Source: Agrobacterium sp. a22-2 (GTDB lineage Bacteria; Pseudomonadota; Alphaproteobacteria; Rhizobiales; Rhizobiaceae). From it: 64,000 nt of DNA. The stretch covers positions 1 to 64,000 of the forward strand of contig NZ_JAAXMM010000002.1 of assembly GCF_012276985.1 (NCBI RefSeq), written 5' to 3'. Positions 1 through 8,559 of the stretch are shown piece by piece. Under the pieces are notes generated by a model. It had not been told where the DNA came from. It worked only from the letters and a program-made list of their open reading frames with translations, and ran no database searches. Each line of letters starts with the position of its first letter. Within the stretch, counting starts at the first letter, position 1. The translations under genes were made by a program, and so were the position numbers.

Positions 1-8
1 CTCCACCC

Positions 9-497
9 ATGACCCCATCTCCCCCCGCCGCCCTGGATGACGAAGCGCTGTTGCGCAGATCCTTTGAGGTGGCGGCGCGGGCGCATCGCAATGGCAATCA
101 TCCGTTCGGGTCGATCCTGGTCGGGCCGGATGGGGTTGTCTTGATGGAGCAGGAGAATGCCTATAACCCGACAAAGGACATGACCGGCCATGCCGAGCGT
201 GTGCTGATGACGCGGGCCTCGCAGCAGTATGATCCGAAGTTTCTGAATTCCTGCACGCTCTATTCCTCGGCCGAGCCCTGCGCCATGTGCGCCGGCGCGA
301 TGTATTGGGCGGGGGTCGGGCGGCTGGTCTATGGCATCAGCGAGCATCAGTTGAAGGAGATCACCGGCAATCATCCGGAAAATCCGACGCTCGACCTGCC
401 CTGCCGGGTGGTGTTCGATGCCGGCCAGCGCAAGGTCGAGGTGATCGGCCCGATGCTCTGCGAGGAATCGGCGGCCCTGCACGAGGGCGTCTGGTAG
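9..497 (+). CDS. Nucleoside deaminase (cytidine/deoxycytidylate deaminase superfamily)
   Basis: A 162-residue zinc hydrolytic deaminase. The HAE motif (His61, Glu63) and the PCAMC motif (Cys91, Cys94) supply the zinc ligands and the catalytic glutamate that activates water. The superfamily deaminates bases or nucleosides such as guanine, cytosine or adenosine in the cytoplasm. Length and the PCAMCAGA/YW pattern fit the guanine deaminase/TadA-like branch, but a free-base or nucleoside substrate is more likely than tRNA because a typical TadA C-terminal helix is not obvious. The start lies only 8 bases into the window, so upstream context is not visible. Family certain, substrate not. Confidence 0.88.
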   Translation: MTPSPPAALDDEALLRRSFEVAARAHRNGNHPFGSILVGPDGVVLMEQENAYNPTKDMTGHAERVLMTRASQQYDPKFLNSCTLYSSAEPCAMCAGAMYWAGVGRLVYGISEHQLKEITGNHPENPTLDLPCRVVFDAGQRKVEVIGPMLCEESAALHEGVW

Positions 498-713
498 GGG
501 CTGGCGCCGGGCTTTTTGCTGTCGGTGAAAGGCTTTATCCCCTGAAATTGCGGTGGCGTTCATCAATCTGTCGTCTGAAACGTTGCAGTTTGTGATGATT
601 GCTGCCTTCACCCGGGCGCAGTCTTGGTTTAAACCGCTGGCCATCAAATTCATGGCGGGCGTGGCGTTGTCGGCCCGCCGTCCGTTCCCCCAAGATAAAG
701 ACGAGTTCCCGAT

Positions 714-2087
714 ATGATCGATCCGAAGACACTTGCGGCCCGCTTCCCCGGCGATTTCCTGTTTGGCGTTGCCACCGCCTCCTTCCAGATCGAAGGCTCC
801 ACCAAGGTCGATGGCCGCAAGCCGTCGATCTGGGATGCCTTTTCCAACATGCCGGGCCGGGTGTTCGGACGGCACAATGGCGATATCGCCTGCGACCACT
901 ACAATCGCTGGGAAGAGGATCTCGACCTGATCAAGGAGATGGGCGTTTCGGCCTATCGCTTCTCGATCGCCTGGCCGCGCATCATTCCCGACGGCACCGG
1001 CCCGATCAACGAGAAGGGTCTGGATTTCTACGACAAGCTGATCGACGGCTGCAAGGCGCGCGGCATCAAGACCTATGCGACGCTTTATCATTGGGACCTG
1101 CCGCTGACGCTGATGGGCGACGGCGGCTGGACCTCGCGCAACACGGCCTATGCCTTCCAGCGCTACGCCAAGATCGTCATGGCGCGGCTCGGCGACCGGC
1201 TGGATGCGGTGGCGACCTTCAACGAGCCGTGGTGCTCGGTCTGGCTAAGCCATCTCTACGGCATTCATGCGCCGGGCGAGCGCAACATGGAGGCAGCCCT
1301 TGCCGCCCTGCACTACACCAATCTCGCCCATGGCCTCGGCATCGATGCGATCCGCCAGGTGGCGCCGCAGGTGCCGGCCGGCCTGGTGCTGAACGCCCAT
1401 TCGGTCATTGCCGGCTCCGACAGCGAGGCCGACACGGCCGCGGCCGAACGCGCCTTCCAGTTCCACAACGGCGCCTTTTTCGGCCCGGTGTTCAAGGGTG
1501 AATATCCCGCCGACATGATGGAGGCGCTGGGTGACCGCATGCCGCCGATCGAGGAGGGCGACCTGGCGATCATCAGCCAGAAACTCGACTGGTGGGGGCT
1601 CAACTACTACACGCCGATGCGGGTTGCCGCCGATCCGAGCGAAGGCGCCGTCTATCCGGCGACCGTCGATGCGCCGCCGGTCTCCACCGTCAAGACCGAT
1701 ATCGGCTGGGAGGTCTATGCGCCGGCGCTGAAGTCGCTGGTGGAAGGGCTTTACCAGCGCTACGACTTGCCGGTCTGCTACATCACCGAAAACGGCGCCT
1801 GCTACAATATGGGCGTCGAAAACGGTGAGGTCGATGACCAGCCGCGGCTCGATTATTACGCCGAGCATCTCGGCGTCGTTGCCGACCTGATCCAGGACGG
1901 TTTTCCGATGCGCGGCTATTTCGCCTGGAGCCTGATGGACAATTTCGAATGGGCGCAGGGTTACAGCATGCGCTTCGGCCTGGTCCATGTCGATTACGAC
2001 ACGCAGGTTCGCACGGTGAAGAAGAGCGGCAAGTGGTATAGCGACCTCGCCGGCCAGTTTCCAGCGGGCAACCATAAGGCGGATTGA
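714..2087 (+). CDS. GH1 beta-glucosidase
   Basis: A 457-residue glycoside hydrolase family 1 enzyme, a cytoplasmic TIM barrel that releases terminal beta-linked glucose or related sugars with retention. The acid/base glutamate is Glu171 in TFNEPW and the nucleophile is Glu359 in ITENGA; the N-terminal FLFGVATASFQIEG signature is intact. Length is normal for bacterial GH1, and no signal peptide is present. It stands alone: the next gene is on the other strand, and about 220 bases separate it from the deaminase upstream. The N-terminal FPGDF sequence supports the ATG start at 714. Exact aglycone preference cannot be read from the sequence. Confidence 0.95.
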   Translation: MIDPKTLAARFPGDFLFGVATASFQIEGSTKVDGRKPSIWDAFSNMPGRVFGRHNGDIACDHYNRWEEDLDLIKEMGVSAYRFSIAWPRIIPDGTGPINEKGLDFYDKLIDGCKARGIKTYATLYHWDLPLTLMGDGGWTSRNTAYAFQRYAKIVMARLGDRLDAVATFNEPWCSVWLSHLYGIHAPGERNMEAALAALHYTNLAHGLGIDAIRQVAPQVPAGLVLNAHSVIAGSDSEADTAAAERAFQFHNGAFFGPVFKGEYPADMMEALGDRMPPIEEGDLAIISQKLDWWGLNYYTPMRVAADPSEGAVYPATVDAPPVSTVKTDIGWEVYAPALKSLVEGLYQRYDLPVCYITENGACYNMGVENGEVDDQPRLDYYAEHLGVVADLIQDGFPMRGYFAWSLMDNFEWAQGYSMRFGLVHVDYDTQVRTVKKSGKWYSDLAGQFPAGNHKAD

Positions 2088-2139
2088 CGGAGCCGGAGAC
2101 AGGTCCGCCAATCGAAGGCGCAGGGGAGTCCGGACCGTC

Positions 2140-2589
2140 TCAGTCGCGGATCGCCATGCGCCGTTTGGCCATCATGGTCAGGCCATCGGCGAAATTGCGC
2201 TTCAGCAGCGCAAACTGCACAAAGCCGCCGGCAATCTCCACGGCCTGCACGATATAGAAGATGGCGTCGAACTCTCCGGCCGAGGCCTTGAAGGAGAGAA
2301 AGACCGCTGCCGGCAGCATGATCAGCAGGCCATTGGCGGCGATGCGCTTCATGCGGGTCTTCTTCCGATCGATCAGCGGGCTGGTGCGGCCGGAGGCGAG
2401 AGAAACGCCGAGGCCGCCGGTTGCCGCCATCAGCGGGATCAGCGCAAAGATGCCGTAGAAGATCCAGGTCTTGACCGCGACGACATCCGCCGCCTCGAGC
2501 AGAAGTTCGGAGACCAGCGTCGAGGTCAGGAAGGCGGCGACGATCATCAGGGCCAGGGTTCCGGCGATGGCATGGAGCATGGCTTTCAT
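2140..2589 (-). CDS. Small integral membrane protein, unknown function
   Basis: A 149-residue protein with about four hydrophobic segments (roughly residues 5-28, 40-62, 84-102 and 108-128) and a basic C-terminus, so it is an inner-membrane protein. I do not recognise a family with certainty. Its ATG overlaps the stop codon of the upstream marR-type gene by four bases (ATGA), so the two are translationally coupled and probably co-regulated. A membrane protein co-transcribed with a MarR repressor often takes part in a stress or efflux response, but that is inference only. Confidence 0.7.
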   Translation of the reverse strand: MKAMLHAIAGTLALMIVAAFLTSTLVSELLLEAADVVAVKTWIFYGIFALIPLMAATGGLGVSLASGRTSPLIDRKKTRMKRIAANGLLIMLPAAVFLSFKASAGEFDAIFYIVQAVEIAGGFVQFALLKRNFADGLTMMAKRRMAIRD

Positions 2590-3062
2590 GGGGCAATGTT
2601 CTCCAGATAGGTGTCGTGTTTCAGGCGCCGGTCGATATCGTTCAGCACATCGGCGGTCAGTCGCAACATGCCGAGATCCAGTCCATCCGTCAGGGCCTCC
2701 ACCCAGCCGAGGTTGAGTTCCTCGGTCTTGCGATAGGCGTCGAGCCCCTTATCGGTCAGGTGATAAAGGGGGGAGCGCTTGTGGCGCGGATTGTCCCGGC
2801 TTTCGACGAAGCCGTCTTCTTCCAACCGGCTGATCTGCTTTTGCGCGCCCTGCCGCGTCATGCCCATGGTGTCGGCAATCTGCGGAACGGTCTGCGGCCG
2901 GCCGGCAAGCGCAATGGCGCCCAGCACCTGCCAGCGGGCGCTGGTGAGGTTGATCGGCGCAACCAACCGGTCTCCGCCCGACAGCAGGCGTCCGTTCATC
3001 CGGAAGACCGTCAGGACGATGTCGGTCAGGGCCAGAGCCGCGGGGCTGCGGATGTCATTCAT
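2586..3062 (-). CDS. MarR-family transcriptional regulator
   Basis: A 158-residue winged-helix regulator. The DNA-binding region runs from about residue 55 to 100 (a TVPQIADTMGMTRQGAQKQI helix-turn-helix followed by a wing rich in Arg, Asn and Pro), flanked by dimerisation helices. MarR proteins are dimeric repressors released by phenolic or other small ligands. The gene heads a two-gene operon with the small membrane protein. A 19-bp-spaced direct repeat overlaps its likely promoter, which suggests autoregulation. No ligand can be inferred. Confidence 0.88.
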   Translation of the reverse strand: MNDIRSPAALALTDIVLTVFRMNGRLLSGGDRLVAPINLTSARWQVLGAIALAGRPQTVPQIADTMGMTRQGAQKQISRLEEDGFVESRDNPRHKRSPLYHLTDKGLDAYRKTEELNLGWVEALTDGLDLGMLRLTADVLNDIDRRLKHDTYLENIAP

Positions 3063-3083
3063 GTCTGTTTGGCCTCTTCAATT

Positions 3084-3119
3084 TGACATCTAGTTACCGA
3101 AATGACATCTGGTTGTCAA
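3084..3119 (-). promoter_or_regulatory. marR promoter with overlapping direct-repeat operator
   Basis: On the minus strand TTGACA (3119-3114), a 17-base spacer and TAACTA (3096-3091) form a good sigma70-type promoter upstream of the marR start at 3062. Two copies of TGACATCTnGTT (plus strand, 3084 and 3103) lie 19 bp apart and cover both promoter elements. Two helical turns between copies is what a repressor binding one face of DNA would use. Autorepression by the MarR protein is inferred. Confidence 0.5.
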
Positions 3120-3428
3120 TTGTCGCTGAGGTGAAGTTTGGGCGAATTTTGCGTGATCGCACTCGTCTACAGAATAAAATCTCTCGGCATGGGGTGGCCG
3201 AGGCGTCATAACCAAGGCAGATCTTGGCAAAGGCATAGCAGGCCTGTGCAAACAGAGTTTGAAAAGGTGAAACCAAAGATGTTAGAGCGGCGCGCAACCG
3301 TCCGAATGTGTATGTCGCGGTAATTTCCCGACATTCGACCATCTTTGCCGTCTTATGGCGGCCTTCACCGAAGAGACTTTCATGACCGACCGAGTTTTGA
3401 CGCGCGATGGCTCATGCGGAGGCAGCCA
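3120..3428. other. Intergenic region upstream of metN
   Basis: This is most of the 366 bases without a gene between marR and metN. It holds a possible stem (CGAATGT at 3303-3309 with ACATTCG at 3331-3337) that competes with TGTCG/CGACA at 3313-3317 and 3329-3333, and a Shine-Dalgarno GGAGG just before the metN ATG. I looked for a SAM-II-type pseudoknot, as would suit a methionine importer, and did not recognise one. A regulated leader is possible but unproven. Confidence 0.35.
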
Positions 3429-4511
3429 ATGAGTGTCGCTGCCGAGATTTCCGCCGTTTCAGCCCAGCCGATGGTCGCCTTTCAGGGCGTCACCAAACAT
3501 TTCGGCGGCAGCCATGGCCAGCCGGCTTTCACGGCGCTGGCGGGTATCGATTATACCGTGCCGAAGGGCGCGATCACCGGCATCATCGGCCGCTCGGGCG
3601 CCGGCAAGTCGACGCTGATCCGGCTGGTCAACGGGCTGGAACTGCCGTCGGCCGGAAAGGTTCTGGTCGATGGCGTCGATGTCGGCGGGCTGGACGAGGC
3701 GGGCCTGCGGACGCTACGCCGCTCGGTCGGCATGATCTTCCAGCATTTCAACCTGCTGTCGTCGCGCACCGTGTATGACAATATCGCCCTGCCTTTGGAG
3801 ATTGCCGGTTTCGATCGCAAGGCGATCGAGGCGCGGGTCAGGCCGTTGATCGATCTGGTGGGCCTGTCCGACAAGGCGGAACGATATCCGGCCGAACTGT
3901 CGGGTGGCCAGAAGCAACGCGTCGGCATTGCCCGGGCGCTGGCGACCGAACCGAAGCTGCTGCTCTCCGACGAGGCGACCTCGGCGCTCGATCCCGAAAC
4001 CACCCAATCGATCCTGGAACTGCTGAAGAGCATCAACCGCGACCTTGGCCTTACCGTGCTGCTGATCACCCACGAAATGGAAGTGGTCAAGACCATTGCC
4101 AGCCATGTGGCGGTCATCGATCGCGGGCTGATCGTCGAGGCCGGGCGCACGTTCGACGTTTTCACGCGGCCCCGGCACGAGACGACCCAGGCCCTGCTGT
4201 CGGCCAGTATCGGCGCCAGGCTGCCGGAATGGATCAGCTCCGATCTGCAGCCGATCCCGGCCGCCGGAGACCGCGCCTTCGTGCGGCTGATCTTCTTCGG
4301 CGATACGGCCTTCCAACCGCTGACCGCCCGGCTGGTCGCGGAACTCGGGCCTGAAGTCAACATCCTGGCCGGCGCGATCGACGATATTGCCGGCGAGCCC
4401 TATGGCTCCCTGGTCGTTGCCTATCCTGCCGATCCGGCGACGCTTGCGCGCGCCAATGGCTTTTTCCAGCAAACCGGTCTTGCCACGGAGGTGCTCGGTT
4501 ATGGCGCCTGA
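3429..4511 (+). CDS. metN: Methionine ABC transporter ATP-binding protein MetN
   Basis: The ATPase of the MetNIQ methionine importer, 360 residues from the ATG at 3429, which has a GGAGG ribosome site. An upstream in-frame ATG at 3345 exists, but its extra residues do not resemble the family. Visible motifs are Walker [10 protein letters not shown], the signature [15 protein letters not shown], a Walker B in which SDEATSALD replaces the usual MDE, and an H-loop ITHEMEV. The C-terminal 80 or so residues form the NIL domain that binds methionine and inhibits the transporter when the substrate is plentiful. Its stop overlaps the metI start. Confidence 0.95.
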   Translation: MSVAAEISAVSAQPMVAFQGVTKHFGGSHGQPAFTALAGIDYTVPKGAITGIIGRSGAGKSTLIRLVNGLELPSAGKVLVDGVDVGGLDEAGLRTLRRSVGMIFQHFNLLSSRTVYDNIALPLEIAGFDRKAIEARVRPLIDLVGLSDKAERYPAELSGGQKQRVGIARALATEPKLLLSDEATSALDPETTQSILELLKSINRDLGLTVLLITHEMEVVKTIASHVAVIDRGLIVEAGRTFDVFTRPRHETTQALLSASIGARLPEWISSDLQPIPAAGDRAFVRLIFFGDTAFQPLTARLVAELGPEVNILAGAIDDIAGEPYGSLVVAYPADPATLARANGFFQQTGLATEVLGYGA

Positions 4512-5169
4512 CATGCTCTTTGCCGTGCTCTCCAAAGCACTCCTGCAAACCCTGCACATGGTGGCGGTGGCCGGCGTGATCGGAACGCTGATCGGCCTGC
4601 CGATCGGCGTGTTCCTCGCCACCAGCGGCAAGGGCGAGCTGTTTGCGGCGCCGGTGATCAACCGGATCTTCGGCCTGGTCGTCAACGCCGCCCGCTCGAC
4701 GCCCTTCATCATCCTGGTCGTGGCAATCATTCCGTTCACGCGGTTCATCACCGGCACCTCGATCGGCACGTCGGCTGCCATCGTGCCGCTAACGGTCGCG
4801 ACCGTGCCCTTCGTGGCGCGGCTGATCGAAGCGGCGATCCGCGAGGTCGACAAGGGCCTGATCGAGGCAGCGCGCGCCATGGGCGCCACGCCGGTGCAGA
4901 TCGTTACCAAGGTGCTGCTCGCCGAAGCCCGGCCGGGCATCGTGCTGGCGCTTACCATGACCGCCGTCAGCCTGGTCGGCTATTCGGCCATGGTTGGCGC
5001 GGTTGGCGGCGGCGGGCTCGGCGACCTCGGCATCCGCTATGGCTACCAACGCTTCATGCCGGATGTCATGCTGGCCGTGGTCGTGGTGCTGATCGTGCTG
5101 GTGCAGGCGCTGCAGAGCGCCGGCGATGCGCTGGCCCGCCGCTTCGACAAGCGCAGCCGCAAAAACTGA
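4501..5169 (+). CDS. metI: Methionine ABC transporter permease MetI
   Basis: The membrane subunit of the methionine importer, 222 residues with about five transmembrane helices. The EAA loop that contacts MetN is the segment [13 protein letters not shown] near residues 121-133. The start at 4501 overlaps the last 11 bases of metN, so the two are translationally coupled; a longer in-frame extension back to 4387 lies entirely within metN and is not credible. The solute-binding gene metQ follows after 42 bases. Confidence 0.94.
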   Translation: MAPDMLFAVLSKALLQTLHMVAVAGVIGTLIGLPIGVFLATSGKGELFAAPVINRIFGLVVNAARSTPFIILVVAIIPFTRFITGTSIGTSAAIVPLTVATVPFVARLIEAAIREVDKGLIEAARAMGATPVQIVTKVLLAEARPGIVLALTMTAVSLVGYSAMVGAVGGGGLGDLGIRYGYQRFMPDVMLAVVVVLIVLVQALQSAGDALARRFDKRSRKN

Positions 5170-5211
5170 CCGTTATTCCAAGAGCAACCAGGAAACCCAA
5201 GGAGACATCCC

Positions 5212-5991
5212 ATGAAGAAACTGATCCTCGCGGCCTCGCTCGCCGCCCTGTTCTCGGCTGGCACGGCGCTTGCCGAAACCATCAAGATCGGCGTGACGCC
5301 GGGTCCGCACGCGCAGATCATGGAAAAGGTCAAGGAAGTCGCCGCCACCAAGGGCCTCGACCTCGAGATCCTCGAATTTTCCGACTATGTCGTGCCGAAC
5401 CAGGCACTGGCCGATGGCGATCTCAACGCCAATTCCTTCCAGCACCAGCCCTATCTCGACAACCAGGTGAAGGACCGCGGCTTCGACATCGTCAGCGTCG
5501 GCCAGTCGGTCAATTTCCCGATGGGCATCTATTCCAAGAAGGTCAAAAGCCTCGACGAACTGGCCGATGGCGCCACCGTCGCCATCCCGAACGACCCGAC
5601 CAATGGCGGCCGTGCGCTGCTGATCCTTGCCGACAAGGGCCTGATCAAGTTCAAGCCTGATGCCGGTCTCAAGGTCGGTCCGGCCGACGTGGTCGAGAAC
5701 CCGAAGAACATCACCTTCGCCGAACTCGATGCCGCGCAATTGCCGCGCGCGCTCGACGATGTCGACGCCTCGGTGATCAACACCAATTACGCGCTCGAAG
5801 CCGGCCTTGATCCGGCCAAGGACCCGATCGGTCGCGAGGGTGAAAAGGCGCCTTACATCAACGTGATCGCCGTCAAGAGCGCCGACAAGGATGCCGCCTG
5901 GGTCAAGACCCTGCTGGAATCCTATCACAGCGATGTCGTGAAGGCGTTCATTCAGGAAGAGTTCAAGGGCGCGGTCATCCCGGCCTGGTAA
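5212..5991 (+). CDS. metQ: Methionine-binding lipoprotein/periplasmic protein MetQ
   Basis: The substrate-binding component, 259 residues of the NlpA/MetQ family, preceded by a strong AAGGAG site. Residues 1-21 are a signal peptide ending in GTALA-E, which reads as an ordinary signal peptidase I site; no lipobox cysteine is visible, so it may be a soluble periplasmic protein rather than a lipoprotein. Family motifs VTPGPHAQIMEKV, DLNANSFQHQPYLD and NTNYALEAGL are clear. It captures L- or D-methionine and delivers it to MetNI. Confidence 0.93.
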   Translation: MKKLILAASLAALFSAGTALAETIKIGVTPGPHAQIMEKVKEVAATKGLDLEILEFSDYVVPNQALADGDLNANSFQHQPYLDNQVKDRGFDIVSVGQSVNFPMGIYSKKVKSLDELADGATVAIPNDPTNGGRALLILADKGLIKFKPDAGLKVGPADVVENPKNITFAELDAAQLPRALDDVDASVINTNYALEAGLDPAKDPIGREGEKAPYINVIAVKSADKDAAWVKTLLESYHSDVVKAFIQEEFKGAVIPAW

Positions 5992-6001
5992 GACGAAAAC
6001 G

Positions 6002-6033
6002 GCCAGAGGACCGGCATCGACTGGCCCTCTGGC
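6002..6033. terminator. Stem-loop after metQ
   Basis: GCCAGAGG (6002-6009) pairs with CCTCTGGC (6026-6033) around a 16-base loop, 10 bases after the metQ stop and before the convergent brnA end. No T-run follows, so it may stabilise the mRNA 3' end rather than terminate efficiently. Confidence 0.4.
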
Positions 6034-6057
6034 TCGATATTCCCGTCAGCCTGTGAC

Positions 6058-6366
6058 TTACAGGCCGACCGCCTTGCGCAGCGCCTCGTTCATGCGCGAT
6101 TGCCAGCCGTCTCCCGACGCCTTGAACCGCTCGATCACCTCGGCATCGAGGCGGATGCTGATCGCCTGTTTTGGGTTATCCAGCTTCGGCCGCCCGGCCA
6201 GCTTCTTCTCGATCTGCTCGGCCAATTCGGGAAACACGTCCCGAAAGGGGCGCATTTCGGCAAGCTGTTCGGCGGTGAGCTCGGGATTGTCTGAAACCGC
6301 TTCCCAATCCTCCCGGCTATACCCGCGACCTTCCTCAAAGCCGGGGCGGGTCTTGTGTCGTTTCAT
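6058..6366 (-). CDS. brnA: BrnA-family antitoxin
   Basis: A 102-residue antitoxin of the BrnTA type II system. The C-terminal part (about residues 65-102) carries the ribbon-helix-helix-like signature KQAISIRLDAEVIERFKASG, then GWQSRMNEALRKAV, which binds the operator. The N-terminal half should wrap the toxin. BrnA neutralises BrnT and represses the operon as a complex. It begins four bases inside the end of brnT, the usual toxin-first order of this family. Confidence 0.9.
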   Translation of the reverse strand: MKRHKTRPGFEEGRGYSREDWEAVSDNPELTAEQLAEMRPFRDVFPELAEQIEKKLAGRPKLDNPKQAISIRLDAEVIERFKASGDGWQSRMNEALRKAVGL

Positions 6367-6611
6367 CGGATCAGGCTCCTTTCTTTCACATTGGCCGGAC
6401 GCATCGAGATCACCGAAAGGCCCTGGCTGCCAAGGGTCATGAAGATTACGGAAATCGACCCGTCGTCCAGCTTGCCGACTGCCTGGATGCGCCCAAGCTT
6501 TGCCGGGCGCATCCAGGCATTCAGGAAAAACGTCAAGGACAGATCGGCAAAGTCGAGGCCATGTTTCTCGATATTGGCTCGGCGCTTGTGCTCATCCCAG
6601 ACGATGTCCAT
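6363..6611 (-). CDS. brnT: BrnT-family ribonuclease toxin
   Basis: An 82-residue toxin with the RelE-like fold of BrnT, an RNase that halts translation. The N-terminal WDEHKRRANIEKHGLDF block and the C-terminal LSVISMRPANVKERSLI block (ISxRxAxxxER pattern) are the family signature, so the toxin looks intact. No Shine-Dalgarno is visible before the ATG. A TATATA box lies about 13 bases upstream, which suggests a very short or absent 5' leader. Two direct repeats upstream are likely BrnA operators. Confidence 0.9.
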   Translation of the reverse strand: MDIVWDEHKRRANIEKHGLDFADLSLTFFLNAWMRPAKLGRIQAVGKLDDGSISVIFMTLGSQGLSVISMRPANVKERSLIR

Positions 6612-6615
6612 GGAT

Positions 6616-6668
6616 TGTGTATATACGGAAATTGGCTGTGGCGCAAAGGATTCTGTGTATACGGAAAT
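6616..6668 (-). promoter_or_regulatory. Direct-repeat operator/promoter of brnTA
   Basis: TATACGGAAAT occurs at 6622-6632 and again at 6658-6668, a 36-bp interval, each preceded by TGTG(TA). These are just upstream of the brnT start at 6611, and the first copy coincides with a TATATA element. Such paired sites suit cooperative binding of BrnA dimers. The repeats are seen directly; autoregulation is known for the family and inferred here. Confidence 0.55.
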
Positions 6669-6740
6669 AAAAAGCGCCCGCGCGAGGACGCTCTTAAGTC
6701 GACCGTTTGCCGTCTGAAGACGGACAGAGCCGAGGCGTCG

Positions 6741-8324
6741 CTACCGCCTCAAACTCCCCAAGATTCCCCGAACGAGCGCCCGGCCGACCGATGTCGCGAC
6801 CGAGCGTGCTGCGCTCTTCATCGCAGCTTCAATGACCGTTTCGCGCTGATAGCCGGAGCGGCGGGTGGTGGTGGAGGATTTGGTGGTCGGGCGACGGTTG
6901 TCGTCGTCACTGTCGGTGCCGAAGCCCGGCAGGCTCCAGCGGCCGGCGGCGCTGTCCTTGTCGTCCGGCGGTGAGCGGCCCTCTTCCTCGGCCTTGCGGG
7001 CGGCTTCCGCCTCTGCGGCCTGCTTGGCGCGGGCGCCGAGGATTTCGAAGGCCGATTCCCGGTCGAGGTCCTCGTCATAGAGGCCGGATACTGGGCTGAC
7101 CTTGATCACGGCCTGGCGCTCGGCGTCGGTCAGCGGGCCTGGCCGGCCGGAGGGCGGGCGGATCAGCGTGCGCTCGACGATGGACGGCGCGCCCTTGGTT
7201 TCAAGCGTCGAGACCAGCGCTTCGCCGGTGCCGAGCGTGGTGATCACCGTCTCGCAGTCGAAGGCCGGGTTGGGGCGGAAGGTTTCGGCCGCCGTCTTGA
7301 CGGCTTTCTGCTCGCGCGGGGTATAGGCGCGCAGTGCATGCTGGACGCGGTTGCCGAGCTGGGCCAGCACCGTTTCCGGCACATCGAGCGGGTTCTGCGT
7401 CACGAAATAGACGCCGACACCCTTGGAGCGGATCAGGCGGACCACCTGTTCGACGCGCTCGATCAGCACCTTCGGCGCGTCGTTGAACAGCAGATGGGCC
7501 TCGTCGAAGAAGAAGACCAGCCGGGGTTTGTCCGGGTCGCCGATCTCCGGCAGCACTTCGAACAGCTCCGACAGCATCCACAGCAGGAAAGTGCCGTAGA
7601 GCCGCGGGTTCATCATCAGCTTGTCGGCCGCCAGCACCGAGATCGCGCCGCGACCGTCATTGGTGGTGCGCATGATGTCGGAGATCTTCAGGGCGGGTTC
7701 GCCGAAGAAATGTTCGGCGCCCTGCTGTTCCAGCATCAGCAGTCCGCGCTGCAATGAGCCGACGGAAGACTTGGAGATCAGGCCGAACTGGCTCGACAAT
7801 TCGGTGGCATGCTCGCCCATATAATTGAGCAGCGCCTGCAGGTCTTTCAGGTCGAGCAGGGCAAGGCCGCCCTGGTCGGCGATCTTGAAGGCGATGTTGA
7901 GCACCCCTTCCTGGGCCTCAGAAGCGTCCATCAGGCGGGCCAGCAGCAGAGGGCCCATCTCGGCGACGGTGGTGCGCACCCGGTGGCCTTTTTCGCCGTA
8001 GAGATCCCAGAAGATCACCGGGAATTCCTGGAAGGCGAAATCGGTAAAGCCGATCTGCGCGGCACGGTCGGTCACCCAGCCCTTCGGCTCGCCCATGGCG
8101 GCAATGCCCGAGAGGTCGCCCTTGATGTCGGCGCAGAACACTGGCACGCCGGCATTGGAAAAGCTCTCGGCCAGAACCTGCAGGGTCACGGTTTTGCCCG
8201 TGCCGGTGGCGCCGGTCACCAGGCCGTGACGGTTGCCGAATTTCAGGTCGAGATATTCGCCCTTGTTCATGCTGTCGTCGGGATTGCGGCTGGTGCCGAT
8301 ATAGAGCTTACCGTCAACAAGCAT
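6741..8324 (-). CDS. HerA-like (DUF853) ATP-binding protein
   Basis: A 527-residue P-loop ATPase of the HerA/FtsK superfamily, DUF853 (E. coli YjgR) branch. Walker A is GATGTGKTV near residues 35-43, Walker B is the LVFFFDEAHLLF block, and a conserved YFVTQNPLDVP segment follows. HerA relatives are hexameric DNA translocases; the biological role of this branch is not established. The C-terminus from about 430 onward is charged and low in complexity. I prefer the ATG at 8324, which has GAGGA at suitable spacing, over the ATG at 8339. Confidence 0.88.
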   Translation of the reverse strand: MLVDGKLYIGTSRNPDDSMNKGEYLDLKFGNRHGLVTGATGTGKTVTLQVLAESFSNAGVPVFCADIKGDLSGIAAMGEPKGWVTDRAAQIGFTDFAFQEFPVIFWDLYGEKGHRVRTTVAEMGPLLLARLMDASEAQEGVLNIAFKIADQGGLALLDLKDLQALLNYMGEHATELSSQFGLISKSSVGSLQRGLLMLEQQGAEHFFGEPALKISDIMRTTNDGRGAISVLAADKLMMNPRLYGTFLLWMLSELFEVLPEIGDPDKPRLVFFFDEAHLLFNDAPKVLIERVEQVVRLIRSKGVGVYFVTQNPLDVPETVLAQLGNRVQHALRAYTPREQKAVKTAAETFRPNPAFDCETVITTLGTGEALVSTLETKGAPSIVERTLIRPPSGRPGPLTDAERQAVIKVSPVSGLYDEDLDRESAFEILGARAKQAAEAEAARKAEEEGRSPPDDKDSAAGRWSLPGFGTDSDDDNRRPTTKSSTTTRRSGYQRETVIEAAMKSAARSVATSVGRALVRGILGSLRR

Positions 8325-8523
8325 GCGCCTTGTCCTCATCCTGTGAATAGGCCGGGCACGACAGCGTCATTGCGCCTCAACCGCATCTTTTCATTGAATC
8401 ATCGTAGAGCTCTTATAAGGATAGTATCAAGGACCGACAACAGGCGAGGCGGTGCGCAGGGTGGTGGAAAACACCAGGGCCCGGGGCTTCGGCAACTTGC
8501 GTTCGGAACCGACGTGAATTACG

Positions 8524-8539
8524 TTGACGTGAACGTCAA
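8524..8539. promoter_or_regulatory. Inverted repeat upstream of the 8560 gene
   Basis: TTGACG-TGAA-CGTCAA is a perfect 6-bp-arm dyad 20 bases before the ATG. GACGTGAA also occurs twice, 15 bases apart (8511 and 8526). It could be an operator or an mRNA hairpin near the ribosome site. Confidence 0.35.
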
Positions 8540-8559
8540 ATAACCTTCAGGAGGCCCCC

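Noticed and set aside
1245..2111. Minus-strand open frame of 288 codons
   Set aside because: It lies within the beta-glucosidase gene, whose motifs and length are complete; the minus frame shows no domain and is a high-GC shadow.
3094..3342. Minus-strand frame of 82 codons in the metN leader
   Set aside because: No ribosome site, no recognisable domain, and it would overlap the marR promoter.
3120..3428. SAM-II riboswitch before metN
   Set aside because: Looked for because of the methionine importer; the expected conserved loop sequences and pseudoknot are not visible.
8505..8530. EcfG-type (GGAAC...CGTT) promoter before the 8560 gene
   Set aside because: GGAAC and CGTT are present but only 12 bases apart, shorter than the expected 16-17.
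7809..8543. Plus-strand frame of 244 codons
   Set aside because: Antisense to the HerA-like gene; composition is typical of a shadow frame and there is no ribosome site.
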